From assembly GCA_029379385.1 (NCBI GenBank), contig CM055618.1, forward strand, positions 10,860,134-10,924,133: 64,000 nucleotides of DNA. Reading direction: 5' to 3'. The DNA comes from Quillaja saponaria (lineage: Eukaryota; Streptophyta; Magnoliopsida; Fabales; Quillajaceae). Made by a program: the position numbers and the translations under genes. Below are positions 12,341 to 24,193 of this stretch, in pieces. The first letter of the stretch is position 1. The number at the start of each line of letters is the position of its first letter. The notes below the pieces were generated by a model that was given only the letters and a program-made list of their open reading frames with translations, ran no database searches and was not told the DNA's origin.

Positions 12341-14426
12341 ATGATGTCAAGCTTAGCTCTGAAGACCATGTCGCTTCATCGTAACCACACATCATCATCG
12401 TCTTTCCCGGTTACCCGTGGCCATCAGCCTCTCAATCCGCCAGGTTTTCGATCAGTCCCCCCTACAGAGGAGTTTTGGTGAGCCACCCACTTTGGAAATC
12501 AAAGGTGGTAAAGGGTATTTGCAATTCTGAGTTTCTGACAACATCGTTTATCTTTATTTGGGGTTTTCTTCTTGTGGTGTTTGAAATTATAATCGTTTAG
12601 GACGTAGTTATGTTTTGAAGACTTTAAATTGGGATTTTGGAGTCTGCAAATCATGGGCTGTGGGTCTTATGCTAGATGAATTTCCTTGAATTTGTATATG
12701 TAATTGTTCTCCTCTTTCAAGGCAAGTTTCGTTGCACCTCATTTTCATTTTCATGTTGACAAATTAAGCTTGGAAAACGATTTTTTCTGCGGGTTTATTA
12801 GTAGTTTGGAACAAATTTGTGGGAAGGGACTGTACTGGGAATTTCAATTGATTTAAAGCTCAGGTCAAATACAATGTGCATCTTTTTTTACACACAGTAT
12901 AACCATTTTCCTCTTTCACTTTTCAGAATGACTGGGTTCTTGATGTTGAACTAAAAGTCTGAGATTACGAGCTAGATCAGTTTGGAGTTGTCAACGATGC
13001 TGTCTATGCGAGTTATTGCCAACACGGTGAGACTCAACAGAAACTTACCAAATTTCGGCTATTTGAGCTGTTCAAAACTTTGAAGTTCAAAATTACTCGA
13101 GTGCTTGCTTAGGAAAACTTATGCCAATATGATAACATAGGAAAGTGAATTTTTCATTGATATTCTTGTTGCATGTGAATGATATATCTACATATTACAT
13201 TAGAAGGCAGCTGTTAGTTGCAATGTGGTTGCAACTCTATAAAGAGTATAAAATTAGCAAGGTTTCTGTTGGACCTTGGAACTTGAATTCATTGACAGAT
13301 TCTGAGAGAAAAATAAGTGACATTCTAGAAGTGCTTAGTGATTGTCTACATACAAATATATATCATATATATACATGCAGAGACTAAAACATGGGAATTG
13401 GGAGGCTATAATATCTGCATTTCATTGAAAGTAGAAATCTGTGAGCATTGGCGTGAAAATTTTCACCCATTGTCTTATTCAGATAGTGCTGAGACAACTT
13501 GCAGGTCATTAAGTTTGATAAGGTTCCTCATCAATATGAAAATTTCAATTTTTTGTTGTTGCAACTTGTAAGCACAAAATTCTATAGCTGTGAGAAAGCA
13601 TAATTCACTCTCTATTTTAGCTCCACTTTGAAACAATGATCACTTGTTCATCAATGTCTCGATCAGGTCCTCATAAACTTTTGGAAAAAATCGGTATTAG
13701 TACTGATGCTGTTGCCCGTAGTGGTGATGCATTGGCACTGTCAATACTGTCACTCAAATTCCTTGCACCTTTAAGAGTAAGCATTGTCTTTATTTTTTCT
13801 CCGTCACCGTCATTCCATTTAATATTTCAAGCAGTTGACAATTAGCATGTGATGTCTGCAGAAAAGTGCTTTCTAGCTTAGCACATGATAATTAACTTGG
13901 TACCATTAAGAACTGCTTTATTGGGGCAAAGGTATAAATCTTAGAGTCAACAGTAGTTCTGCTGATACAGAACTTCTCAACATTGTTGAATATGGGGCAA
14001 TCAAGCAAACTTCCTTTATCATTTGATGTAATGACTATAAATCAGAATACTATCTATCATTTGAAACTTCCTTTTTACTTGATATGAGAGAATAGCCAAT
14101 GCCAATGCCAAAGCAACAATAACTGCAGTTGTTTTTGTTACTATTTGTTCTCACTTTAAGAATGTAAAATCAGAATGGAGACAGTTTTGTTGTTAAGGTA
14201 ACGGTTTCTGGCTCCTCAGCAGCTCGTCTGTCACTTATACTTCAATCTTTCTCTATCTCTTAAACTTTCAAGGATTTTTCTTCATGCTCCATACATTTGA
14301 TGACAGCCTATTTTGGAAGCAAAGGCCACCGGTGTATGGCTTGACAAAAACTATCGCCCCATTCATATTCCACTGAAGCTCAAGTCCAAACTAGTACAGT
14401 TTCTTGGACATGAACAGCCTAATTGA
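12341..14426 (+). pseudogene. ALT: Acyl-lipid thioesterase (ALT-type hotdog) pseudogene
   Basis: Plant ALT proteins are plastid hotdog-fold enzymes that hydrolyse acyl-ACP or related thioesters. Exon remnants: 12341-12530 (transit-peptide-like), 12927-13026, 13667-13776, 14174-about 14230 and 14307-14426. Family stretches are clear: [34 protein letters not shown]...[23 protein letters not shown] and PILEAKATGVWLDKNYRP. Lesions: a likely missing C in a C run near 12456-12461; a missing base near 12938-12944 just before DVELKV; TGA at 12960-12962 in place of the conserved Arg of KVRDYELD; Arg-to-Pro where GRHELLE is expected; and loss of the end of exon 4, where YFEHFIFKLPNQE-like sequence and a normal donor should be. 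The last two lesion types cannot be simple homopolymer errors, so I call it a pseudogene. Confidence 0.8.
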
Positions 14427-15273
14427 TTTAAATAAAAAATAAATGCCAGTCAAGAGCTTCAGGACATCTCTGTTGTTTTTGTCCAAAGTTTTCAACTCGG
14501 TTTATATATGATGAATTCATGGACATATATATATATATGTATACACACACACGCAATACTTTTGTGTTGTGTTTACTGCCCATTGAGAAAATTTCAATTC
14601 AACTTGGCTGATAAAGTGTAAACCAAGCTCCCCAGAAAAGTATTTTTGTACTATAATCAGCCTGGCAATAAAAGGGAAACCTGTGGCACAGACTTTATGT
14701 AAAGCAGATGAAATTGAAATTTTATTCAAACAATATGGGCCAAAATCATATTTCACCATTTTTACTCTTATTTATTTATTGAAAAAAGAGACTATCGAAT
14801 ATTGGTAGCCACTAAGAGATGGCCCATAAGTAGCACATCCGTGCACACATCAGGAAGTTCTAGCGTCCAGACACCTGTTATAAGGATTGGATAAGTTTCA
14901 ATATCAGAAAATGAAGCCAAATTACTATGGGCAATCACTTGAAATATTTAGAGGACTCATGGTTTTGATTGTTAGTTAGCACCACTTATCTATATCCATA
15001 GAAAATTAGCAAGGATGTCAACTAGTCAGAGTTTTTGCAAAGAAGGAAAAAAAAATCTAAAATAAATAAATAAATCTGTGAGCTTTGATTAGAAAAAAAT
15101 TGAATTGGCGAAGGAAAAGAGAAATCCTCAAGGTGAAATTAAAACATAGTATAATCCTTATACGCCAAAATAATAATTAGACAAATCAATAGGTGGGTGG
15201 ACATATATATTATGGACAACAATATGCCAAGTTGACTAGCAGGAGGCTTTTTGCAAAACCAGAGTAGATAGAG
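14427..15273. other. Intergenic, no gene seen
   Basis: Roughly 850 bases between the ALT pseudogene and the first universal stress protein gene. It contains a short (TA)n/(CA)n microsatellite at about 14523-14553 and AT-rich sequence, and presumably the promoter of the downstream gene. No conserved coding segment is visible. Confidence 0.5.
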
Positions 15274-17593
15274 ATGGAGGTTGGAAAAGTAGAGGAGAAG
15301 AAGGTGATGGTAGCAATAGATGAAAGTGAATGTAGCCACCATGCCCTGAAGTGGGCACTGGAGAATCTGGGTGATACCATCTCCAAATCCAAGCTTATCA
15401 TATTCTCCGTAGAGCCAATTGCTGATCTCAGATATGTCTATGCTTCCAGCTATGGTGCTGCCTGTATGTTCAGTTCTCTCCTCATCCCAAAATATTGTTT
15501 CATTTATAAAATAGTTTTTGTGGGCTGCTTGCAATTTTAGTTTGATATTTTTCATGCAGTAGCTTGTTTTATATTTTTGTAGCTCCTGCGTTGACACGAT
15601 CTATCCAAGAAAATCAAAAGAAGGCGACATTAGCTCTATTGGAAAAAGCTAAGGACATATGTGCCAAGCATGGGGTATATAAATTAACTAGCTTCTCTTT
15701 TCACTCTCACTTTGCCTCTTCCTTTTGTAATTCAAATACTAGACATTGGCTATTGAACTGATTCTTAATTTTAATTGTTTGATAGGCTAGTAGCATTAAA
15801 GATATGTTTATTCACACTGATCTACATACTTGATTTGGTTGCAATGGAATTCATACTTCAAGAGAATATTCTTAGTTAAAGCCCTCAACATTCATGCATC
15901 TGACATCAGTATATGATTTGATTTTGGAAAAAGAAAGTTAGTATGTGGCACTCCAGAACTGATAATTAAGAGTAGTGATTTTAGTTCATCTACACAATAT
16001 TGTGATGATGCCATTAGTTGAAGGCTGAGTGTACCCTTTTATTGCTATTTATATGTAAATAAAGAGAAAAACAACCTGGTATCTCATATTGTATTGTTCT
16101 TGTTTTGTTGTAACAGATTGTTGCAGAGACAGTAACAGAAACCGGGAATCCTAAGGAGGTAATATGTGAAGCAGCAGAAAACCTCAAGATCCAATTACTT
16201 GTACTAGGAAGCCATAGCCGAGGAGCTATAAAGAGGTTAGTTTAAATTTATGGATATTCTAATCCTTCACACAATGAGCCTTAGGTCAGTTGGTCATTTA
16301 ACTCCATCTGAGAGTCTTGATCTTGAGTTTGAGTAATGCCAAACTTGCAGGAGGGTATATCTCCTTCAAACTGTTCCTCTTGGTCCCTGGGGCCATCCTC
16401 ATGTGTATCTATTACTTATTTAGTTTGTTTTTCTTTCGTTTTTGAACCGAAACTCTTCTTTCAGAAATACCAAATGTATCTAGAGATTGGTTATCGTTAT
16501 GGCATTTTAGTATGTCTCAGAACAAAGTTAAAGGGAATTTTATGCTCTGGTATGGGGTGCATCTACAAACAATAATATGCTGATAAGAGACTTCTGTCCA
16601 AATATAGAATATGGTTGTTCTTCGATATGATAATGAATTTTCTGGTACTTCCCACAATCTTTTTATGATGAAATTCAGGTTGGACCATACAATAAAATCA
16701 AAAGATTGATCATCTCAGTGCCTGTGATAAATATGTCCTGAGATAAAGTATACAGAAGCCATGAATAAATAGTAGATGCTAATTTCTTTTCCTTCTCTAA
16801 TGCCTCAATTATATATTATTAGAAGCTTTTTCACTTCTATGTTAATGAACTGGCTGATTGATCCTAGATCCAATACAAGAGAATTTTCAGGTTGGAAAGG
16901 AACATGTCAAAATTCTATCTATATTCTATAATCATCTGAAGTTCTGTGGTTATTTTGATTTTAAGAAATACATACACATTTGTTGTCAGCAGCCAGCAGG
17001 GCATAAATTTGAGTTTTAAAAAGATCTAAAGGTTCTGTCGTTATTGTTGCTGTTTCAAAAGATTGTAAATGGTTGTAGATGGTAGCATAGAACTGTATGC
17101 AAATGAAATGAACATTATATATGATAAAAATTAAGCAACAATTGTGACAAAGAGGCACCAGTGTCTTATCAGTTTACCTACAAATTTTATTTATTTTTAT
17201 CTATAACATGACTTTTGTTTTTGCTGCTACATTAGTTTTATGCTATATCTATTACTAAGTCTGACAGAGAGGCACCTTCTCTTATCAGTTAATACGTATG
17301 TGCATTATGAATTATAGTGTTCAACGGCATTATGGCAATTTTTGGCTTGTATATCTGTATTATGTAACTTCTTTCTAGTTTAGTACATAGATAATGAATA
17401 ATAGTTTGATTTATGGTATCAATAGCTTGTATTGAAAATAACTGTATAGGAGAGTAGCATATACAGCATGTTCTGATTGCACCTTCATTTACTAATGCAA
17501 ATTTTCTGGGACAGGGCATTTCTGGGAAGTGTTAGCAACTATTGTGTTCATAACTCCAAGTGTCCTGTTCTTGTTGTAAGGAAACCAGCGTAA
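15274..17593 (+). CDS. Universal stress protein (UspA family), copy 1
   Basis: Small soluble nucleotide-binding stress protein. Four exons: 15274-15463, 15583-15674, 16117-16235 and 17515-17593, all in phase, giving 159 residues. It opens with KKVMVAIDESECSHHALKWALENL (beta-1/alpha-1 with the ATP-contacting Asp), followed by ENQKKATLALLEKAKDIC and the C-terminal strand LLVLGSHSRGAIKRAFLGSV...KCPVLVVRKPA. The ATP-binding pattern G-2x-G-9x-G(S/T) is present except that the second Gly is Ser (GSHS), so nucleotide binding may be altered. It forms a tandem pair with the gene at 19.3 kb. Start chosen at the ATG beginning MEVGKVEEKKV; upstream in-frame sequence is not conserved. Confidence 0.9.
16270..16352 (+). 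repeat. tRNA-like SINE remnant in USP intron 3
   Basis: The stretch has an A-box-like ttaggtcagttgg followed about 30 bases later by a B-box-like tgatcttgagtttgagtaatg, the arrangement of a tRNA-derived SINE promoter. No intact tail or target duplication was recognised. Confidence 0.3.
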
Positions 17594-19281
17594 GAAATGA
17601 ACCACTACTACATATTGCTTGCTGTACTATAGATAAGAGTAACAAGTGCTTCTGCAGTTCATATGTTGTTTGATATGAAACTTGTGCCTTGTACTTGTAG
17701 AAGCACAGAATTCTAGCTTCAATAAAATGAAGAATTTGTATATAGATCTTTTGGCTTCTGATATCAATCTGAATGTGAGTTGCTTTGGATTACTTTGCAT
17801 TTCATATGCCACATGAAGTTTGACAAAGGAAGCTTGAAAAAGAATGTCTTCGGAGAGTCTGATCTACATGTCTAGCTTATGTCTCATGTCAATCAACCTA
17901 GCATCATTTTATCACCCTGCAATTGTCTTATTAAGATAAAAACATACTGTAACTTTCCTTTTTTGTGGTGCTCATAAAGACTTAAAAAAGAGAGGAAAAG
18001 AGTACCCTTTTTTTAATGTTAGAGCCTAAGGATTAATCAGAGCCATATCTTCTGAAACCTCTCTAATTTCCTTTGACTGGGTCACCGGATCACGGCCTCA
18101 CTAGCTCAGTGTCATACACCCTGGTTCGCTCTTGATCTGTATTTTAAAATAAGGGGAAAAAAATCTCTGTTTCTCTGTTTGAACTGACTGCAAATTGGCA
18201 TTTTAAACGGGACATATGAAGGGTATTTTTTGCAAGTATCGTGCAAGATGACATGTAAAAATTTCATAATGATGAGAACTTGTTCTTCTGCTGTTAAAAC
18301 CTTGGTTATGATGCTCTTCGTTACATGCCCCTGACATGCATGCACGTTCAGATTCTCTGTCAGCACTCAATTAAGAACGCCGACCTGCAATAAACAAACA
18401 AAAAATACTCTCCAACTTTAGGTGTTGATACCATGAATTTTTAAGTATAAATTCACGAAGACAGAAAGGTTGTAGCAGAAAAGATTATGTTTTGAGTTTT
18501 ACAGAAGAGGTTCCATGACATGACTTGTGAACTGAAGAGAACCCTTTGATGATGCTAGAGAAACCCTCTTTTGCCTCTTTTGCCTCTTTTGCCAATGTCC
18601 AAACCATCTAAACTTAGCTCAAGCTCGCATCTCATATCTCCAATTGGTAGCTAGAAAACAGACAAAACCCCTTCATTAGGGTTGGCTACACGAATACTCA
18701 CAAACTAGTTGGTATCCTCTTCATTAGAGTTGGCTACGCGAATACTCACAAAGTAGTTGTTATCCTCTACAAAGAATTCGTTTACTCCACTTATTCCTAC
18801 CCATGCTAAGTTCTCTTCTAAAAATCTTACACTCATGTCTTTCTCATAACTTCTACCAGGCCACGTAGTTTACATATGAGAGTTTCTATTCAATGAGCTC
18901 ATGACAAGCCTATATTTATTTGTGGCACTATTTTTTTGAAAAAATGAGAGGATTAGATTACAGGTTGAATACTTGAATACCTGAGTGAGGATAAGAGTTG
19001 AAGAAAAGCGCATGCAAAAGACACGTCGTAGTTCCTCATCCAATTGCCTCCAATCAATCTTATACATACCACCTTTCCTTTTCGGTATGGAGCCAGCCTT
19101 GGGGTTGACTGACAGTTATGACCTTCAAAAACATCCCTGCGTCCTCAACCACCAAAAATTTCAACACTGGAAATATCCTAAACTGCTTCTTACATCTATA
19201 GGTAGACCATATAAGTTACAACCCAGTTCAATTCTATTGAAGATCAAAGTATCTGGTTTTAAGGAAGTGTAAAACTCAGTA
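17594..19281. other. Spacer between tandem USP genes, with short tandem repeats
   Basis: About 1.7 kb. A 9-base unit ctcttttgc is repeated three times at 18566-18592. A 48-base unit is duplicated at 18671-18718 and 18719-18766. No coding exon recognised; the open frame at 18985-19272 has no family resemblance. Confidence 0.5.
18671..18766. repeat. 48-base tandem duplication
   Basis: Two adjacent 48-base copies, each starting cttcattag and containing gttggctac.cgaatactcac, differ at only a few positions. This is a recent local duplication. Confidence 0.75.
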
Positions 19282-21381
19282 ATGGGTGAGGCATTAGGAC
19301 AAGAAAGAGAAGCCAAGAAAAAGGTGATGGTGGCAATTGATGAGAACGAAAGTAGTCACTATGCCCTCATGTGGACACTTGAAAATCTCAAGGAATCCAT
19401 AACAAAATCATCACTTGTTATCTTTATGGCTCAGCCTGCCCCAAATAATAACTATTCTTTGGGTGCTTCTCTTGGCACTGCTCGCTTATACTGCCCTCTT
19501 TCAGCCAGTTAAGTTCGTTTCTTTTAGGTTCTAGTTTTCCTTTTTATTTTATTGTTCTTCACTACAAAAATTACATTGGTTTCTTTGACATTCAAAATTA
19601 TGCTTGACAGCTCCAGATTGGCCGAACTCGGTCCATGAAAATCATAGAAAGTTTACATTGGCACTCTTGGAGAAAGCGAATGATATATGCGCTAGTCAAG
19701 GGGTTTGGTTGCAGATCTTTATCTTCTTATTCTTATGTGATGAGATGCTAATAGTCTATCAGTTTGTTTGTTGATAAATAAATGTTAGGTACATGACTAT
19801 TTAACATTTGCTATTGAGCTCAAGCCTCAATGATGTCAATAAATCGATATAAACATAAAAACATCTGCAGGTAGTGAGTTGAAAAACCTTTGTCCATTCA
19901 ATTTATTAAGTTGTATGAACCATAGTAAATTGGTGATATGTTTTGTCTATATTTCAATATTAATTCTGTATGTTCTCTTTTTCCCTTAAAGGCTTCTGTG
20001 CATCCAGAAGATGATACTTCATGCTGTGTGGCCCAAACTGTTTCTTTATAATTATATGCTTCATTAGACTATGTCAGAATATGCATGATACAAGGACAAA
20101 ATCAAATTAATTCCCAACTTCTACACATCAAGAACCATCATTAATTAATTACTCTATTCAAATCCGTAACTGTTGCTGAAAAAGTAGAAAGATGAGCTTT
20201 TGTATCTTCAAGTAATGGACATATTTCAGGGTCGTGCCAACTTTAGGACAGAGATACATTCAACTGTATACCAAACTAAGAGCAAAAACATGTATGTTAT
20301 TAATGGTCATTGTTTTCCACTTAATTCTACAGGTAAAAGCAGAGACCGTTACAGATGTAGGGGATCCTGGAACAGCCATATGCGATGCAGTTCAGAAGCA
20401 TAACATTAATTTTCTTGTTTTAGGTGATTGGGGCCTTGGAAAAATCAAAAGGTTAGTTTCCTTTTTCTTTTCACATGATGTGAAAACAAGAAGATGAAAT
20501 GCAAAATCCAATATATCAAATGGTTACAAGTTCACTACTTCAACTTTCAATTCTCACATAAATAAGACAATATTCTTAATTACTAATGCAACTTACAGAA
20601 CAACTTGAGCTGGCTGTTAATGGACATAACTGAAGACAAAGAAGCGTATAGTTTACTGGAAAAAGTATCAATGGCGGACCAAATACAGGAACGGATGCCA
20701 GTTAAAATGTTAAGCTCTTGTAGAATTTGATTACATTTCGTTTTTGTCCAAGAAAGTTTCGTATCGTTGGGACTCTGATCTGTAGGATTTCAATATAGGA
20801 ACTGAGCCCTTAATAATAACTAAACCTTCAAAACTATGCAATTGCACACAACATGAAAACACTAGTCTTACAAGGTTTCTAAAAATAAAATTTTCTTAAG
20901 CCAGAAATTTGATTTCCTCTCATTTGCTGCCTCACTTTTTTTTCCCCTTCTAGATACAAACACCCTTGCGGTTCTAACTCCTATATATGACTGATATATG
21001 AAGAGAAGCAAAATAAGTGGTAGAAACTCATTCCATATGTGTTGGTGTGTGCGCGCGTGTGCACGCTCATGTTGGGCAAAGAAAAACTGGCAGTATCTTC
21101 AGCATACATGTTCTGCAAGTCATATTTTGCACTTCCTAGAGTCGAATTAACATAAGAATGACTCCAAGTTGCTCAACTGCATTCTACAATGCATGAATTC
21201 AGTCTTAAAGATTAGGGAGTGTGCTAATAGAATCTAAACCAGATCATAACGTTCAAATAAATTTCAGATCATTTGGCACTGATACCATTGTTCATACAGG
21301 GCATTTCTAGGGAGTGTGAGCAACTACTGTGTTCACAATGCCAAGTGCCCCGTCCTTGTTGTGAAGAAACCAGATTATTAA
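19282..21381 (+). CDS. Universal stress protein (UspA family), copy 2
   Basis: Tandem paralogue of the preceding gene. Exons 19282-19507, 19611-19702, 20333-20451 and 21300-21381 give 172 residues. Exons 2 and 3 are exactly 92 and 119 bases, as in copy 1, with the same intron phases. The protein reads KKKVMVAIDENESSHYALMW, then a Tyr-rich insert before RLYCPLSATPDWPNS, ENHRKFTLALLEKAND and LVLGDWGLGKIKRAFLGS...KCPVLVVKKPDY. Unlike copy 1, the full ATP motif G-DW-G-9x-GS is intact. N-terminal extension is slightly longer. A cytosolic ATP-binding stress role is inferred from family only. Confidence 0.9.
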
Positions 21382-21861
21382 GTATTTTATGCTATCTTAA
21401 CGACTTGGAATGTAATTTTATTTCTTACTTTTGGTTAATATGTTTTATGATGTACATGTATGTGACTGTGATAGGAACATAGTGGCTGACTCTCTCCATG
21501 TCCCATTTCAAAGTGGATGATGAAAATGATTAGTGTTATTATCAAAAACTAGTTTCTTCATTTACCAATAGTACAGCTTTTTCTTTTTGTCAAAAAATGT
21601 AAAGCCTGTCAATATATGCTGAATCACACTAAAACCATATCTGCTTATAAAAAATTGTGGATCAAGAAAACATCAGAAGTATGCTTTTCAATAAAACAGA
21701 TAGAATCATTTTTAAGAGGAACTTAAGAGAGTTGTGATTTTACAAGAGAGCATTTGCATGTTATAGGTATAATACTTTCTACTTGGAGAAGCAATCCCGA
21801 GAACTTCATTAATAGACTTCTTTGCCTGTTCATGTAAGCTATCGTACAACCAGATATAATA
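21382..21861. other. Convergent 3' region between USP and nuclease genes
   Basis: About 480 bases that must hold the 3' untranslated regions and polyadenylation signals of both convergent genes. AT-rich; no further coding segment seen. Confidence 0.5.
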
Positions 21862-24130
21862 TCATCTAAAAACACGATTGAGAGTTGCTGCCAATCGAAC
21901 TCCACCTTGAGCTAACCGCAAATTAACTGTTGGCAAACGGGACAGAAAATATTCATCTGCAAGCAATTTCAATTTTTATACTGTAGTGAGAAAGAAATAT
22001 AAGCGAAACAGTAACTTCAAAAGCTCTTTTAGTAAGCATACCTTGTAGTACTGAACCTTCAGTTGCACCTTTGTATGCCCATTCACAGGCTGCTTTGATA
22101 CCTTCAGATGCAAATCTACAAAAAGTGCCCAACTTAATTGTCTATAGTTAACAATTTTATGGACAAATGATACTTAAGAAGAAGCTTTAAGGATTTCTAT
22201 ACCTATAGGTTCTGGGGTAAAAGAGGAAAAAGATAGGTAGGTACATATGGAAGAAAGATTGTAAATTTTAGTAATCACTTCTGCCAAGGAACACGGGGTA
22301 GAACTCACGTCAAACAGGGAAACAAAAAGGGAATGAATGAAAAGATGTGGCATCAGGATCATAGTAGACATCAAAATGTTATTCCGTCATCATATTTTTT
22401 GAAGGAAAAAAAAAACCAACAGTGAAGAACTGAACATGCTTGCAAAGCCTGTCATGTAACTAAAATGTGGTTGCAGAACATACATATCTGGACATGCTGT
22501 CTTATTATAACTGCAGGTTTCCCATCCTTTCACTTGATCAGCCCATTCAGTCTGTTTGTTCATATTTGTTGAAGGATTCATTACATATTGAATATAAGAA
22601 TGGGTTATATGTCAATGTAGTATAAGCCTAATAGTGCAAGGATACTGTAATATTCTGTTGAATTGCATTAATGAAGTTATCCACATTAGAATCATAGAAT
22701 CGTTCTTCTGCTGTCTCAATTATGTTGTCATCCCAGACCTGCATCATGCTATACTATGAATTGACTGTTATTCAATTGAAAGCAGCTTGATGTAAAACAA
22801 GTTAAAGTTTGGTAATTTGACTCACATGATGAAGGTTTTGCTTCCTTGTATACCATTGAACATCAATTGTATTCGCTCCTCTGTCTGAAGTAAAACCCAC
22901 ATGTAGAGGCTGAATTGGACAAACAATATTTTTAAGTATGTAAACATTTTAGGTTGAAAATAATGATTGTAGTTGGAGCTTGCTTATACCTGATGGATGT
23001 CTCCCATAAAATGAGAAAGAAATAGAAGTGCCTGTGTGAGGTTATCTGATTGTAATATTTAAAAAAGATCTGATCAGCCATGCTGCATAACTAAACAGAA
23101 ATTTATGGAAAAACCTTATGGTAAAGATGAGCAGTGAAGTGATTTGTATGATAGTTTAGGTTTATGATAAAGATTTACATTCAGCATCTTTGCCGTAGTT
23201 GAGCAGCTGGGTGGTATAATTGTTTATTGCTCCTGCCACACATCTTCCCTTCTCTCCGTTCTCGTCCTTGCAATCCCCTGAAGATTCAGAAGGTGATTGT
23301 TCAATAAAGGACTGTAAACTTTTAGACAATCAAGTAATTTATTTATGTTTGGATACAGGTAAACCAGAAATCTCTCTGCTACCAGATTTCTTTACCTTTG
23401 CGTTGGAAAATAATGGTTGTTAATATTTTGCTTCTAAGCTTACATAGAATGAAGATGTAGTAATTTGTAGTAACCCATTATTTTCCAAATCAAAAGGTGA
23501 AAAATTCTTGTCCATAATAACTCCATGCCTCTATATATAGCAGGTAGATGTTACTGCTTTTTCTTTTTTGTTACCTTCTTGCCAATTTGGGTTGTCGGAA
23601 CTATTTTACCCAAAAAATTTAAGCAATTAAGCAGCGATTCAGTCATCATACACAAGCCCATTGGGCACAATCACACAAAACACGACCTTTTTCTCTGCCA
23701 CAACATAAGCACCATGAAGAGAAAGGAACTTACTTTCATACTGGTAATTGCAAAGTTTGTCAGGAGTATCAATGTAGTGTAAAGCAGATGACCAATGATA
23801 AATGAATTTGACATGATCTGCCCAGGAACAAACACTCCCCAAATCATTCTCTCCTGATTTTGGGAGCAAGTTTTCTACAACCTCTGCTGCTGCTTTGCTC
23901 AACCGAGACTGTTGCACACGAAATAAACTAAATGAGGCACTGGCACATATATAATGCACAGACACACACATGCAGACATTGAGAAATGAAAGAAATGTAA
24001 AATGCACCTGAGCAATCCTACAGACTATTAGATGCCCATCTTCTCCCCAGCCTTGAGTTTCTTGAAATTGGAAGAGAAGCAACAGTACTGACAAAAAGGC
24101 CAATATCTGGATTCTGCAAGTGGTTGCCAT
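21862..24130 (-). CDS. ENDO2: S1/P1-type zinc endonuclease, ENDO2-like
   Basis: Secreted or vacuolar Zn-dependent nuclease that cleaves single-stranded nucleic acids in senescence and cell death. Nine exons on the minus strand: 24130-24008, 23908-23734, 23277-23179, 23045-22990, 22909-22826, 22738-22646, 22551-22484, 22115-22042, 21956-21862; they sum to 867 bases, 288 residues, no lesion. A signal peptide (MATTCRIQ...) is followed by mature N-terminal WGEDGH, whose Trp and His are zinc ligands. Other ligand regions: CSWADHV, LHYIDTPD, LSHFMGDIHQPLHVGF and NLHHVWD. N-glycosylation sites NYT, NLT and NIT are present. RDCKDENGEKGRCVAGAI, TEWADQVKGWETC and LAQGGVRLAATLNRVF match Arabidopsis ENDO2 best. 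Start: the ATG at 24130; the frame extends upstream only through a TTG. Confidence 0.93.
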
Positions 24131-24179
24131 GCCTACTCCTTTCAAACCGATCAAATTATCAATGATGAGCTTACTCTGC

Positions 24180-24193
24180 GTTTATATATATAG
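24180..24193 (-). promoter_or_regulatory. Probable TATA box of the nuclease gene
   Basis: On the minus strand gctatatatataaa lies about 55 bases upstream of the ATG, implying a short leader of about 25 bases. Called from motif and position only. Confidence 0.45.

Noticed and set aside
15139..15597. 152-codon minus-strand frame
   Set aside because: It is the antisense of USP copy 1 exon 1 and its intron; the plus strand has the conserved protein.
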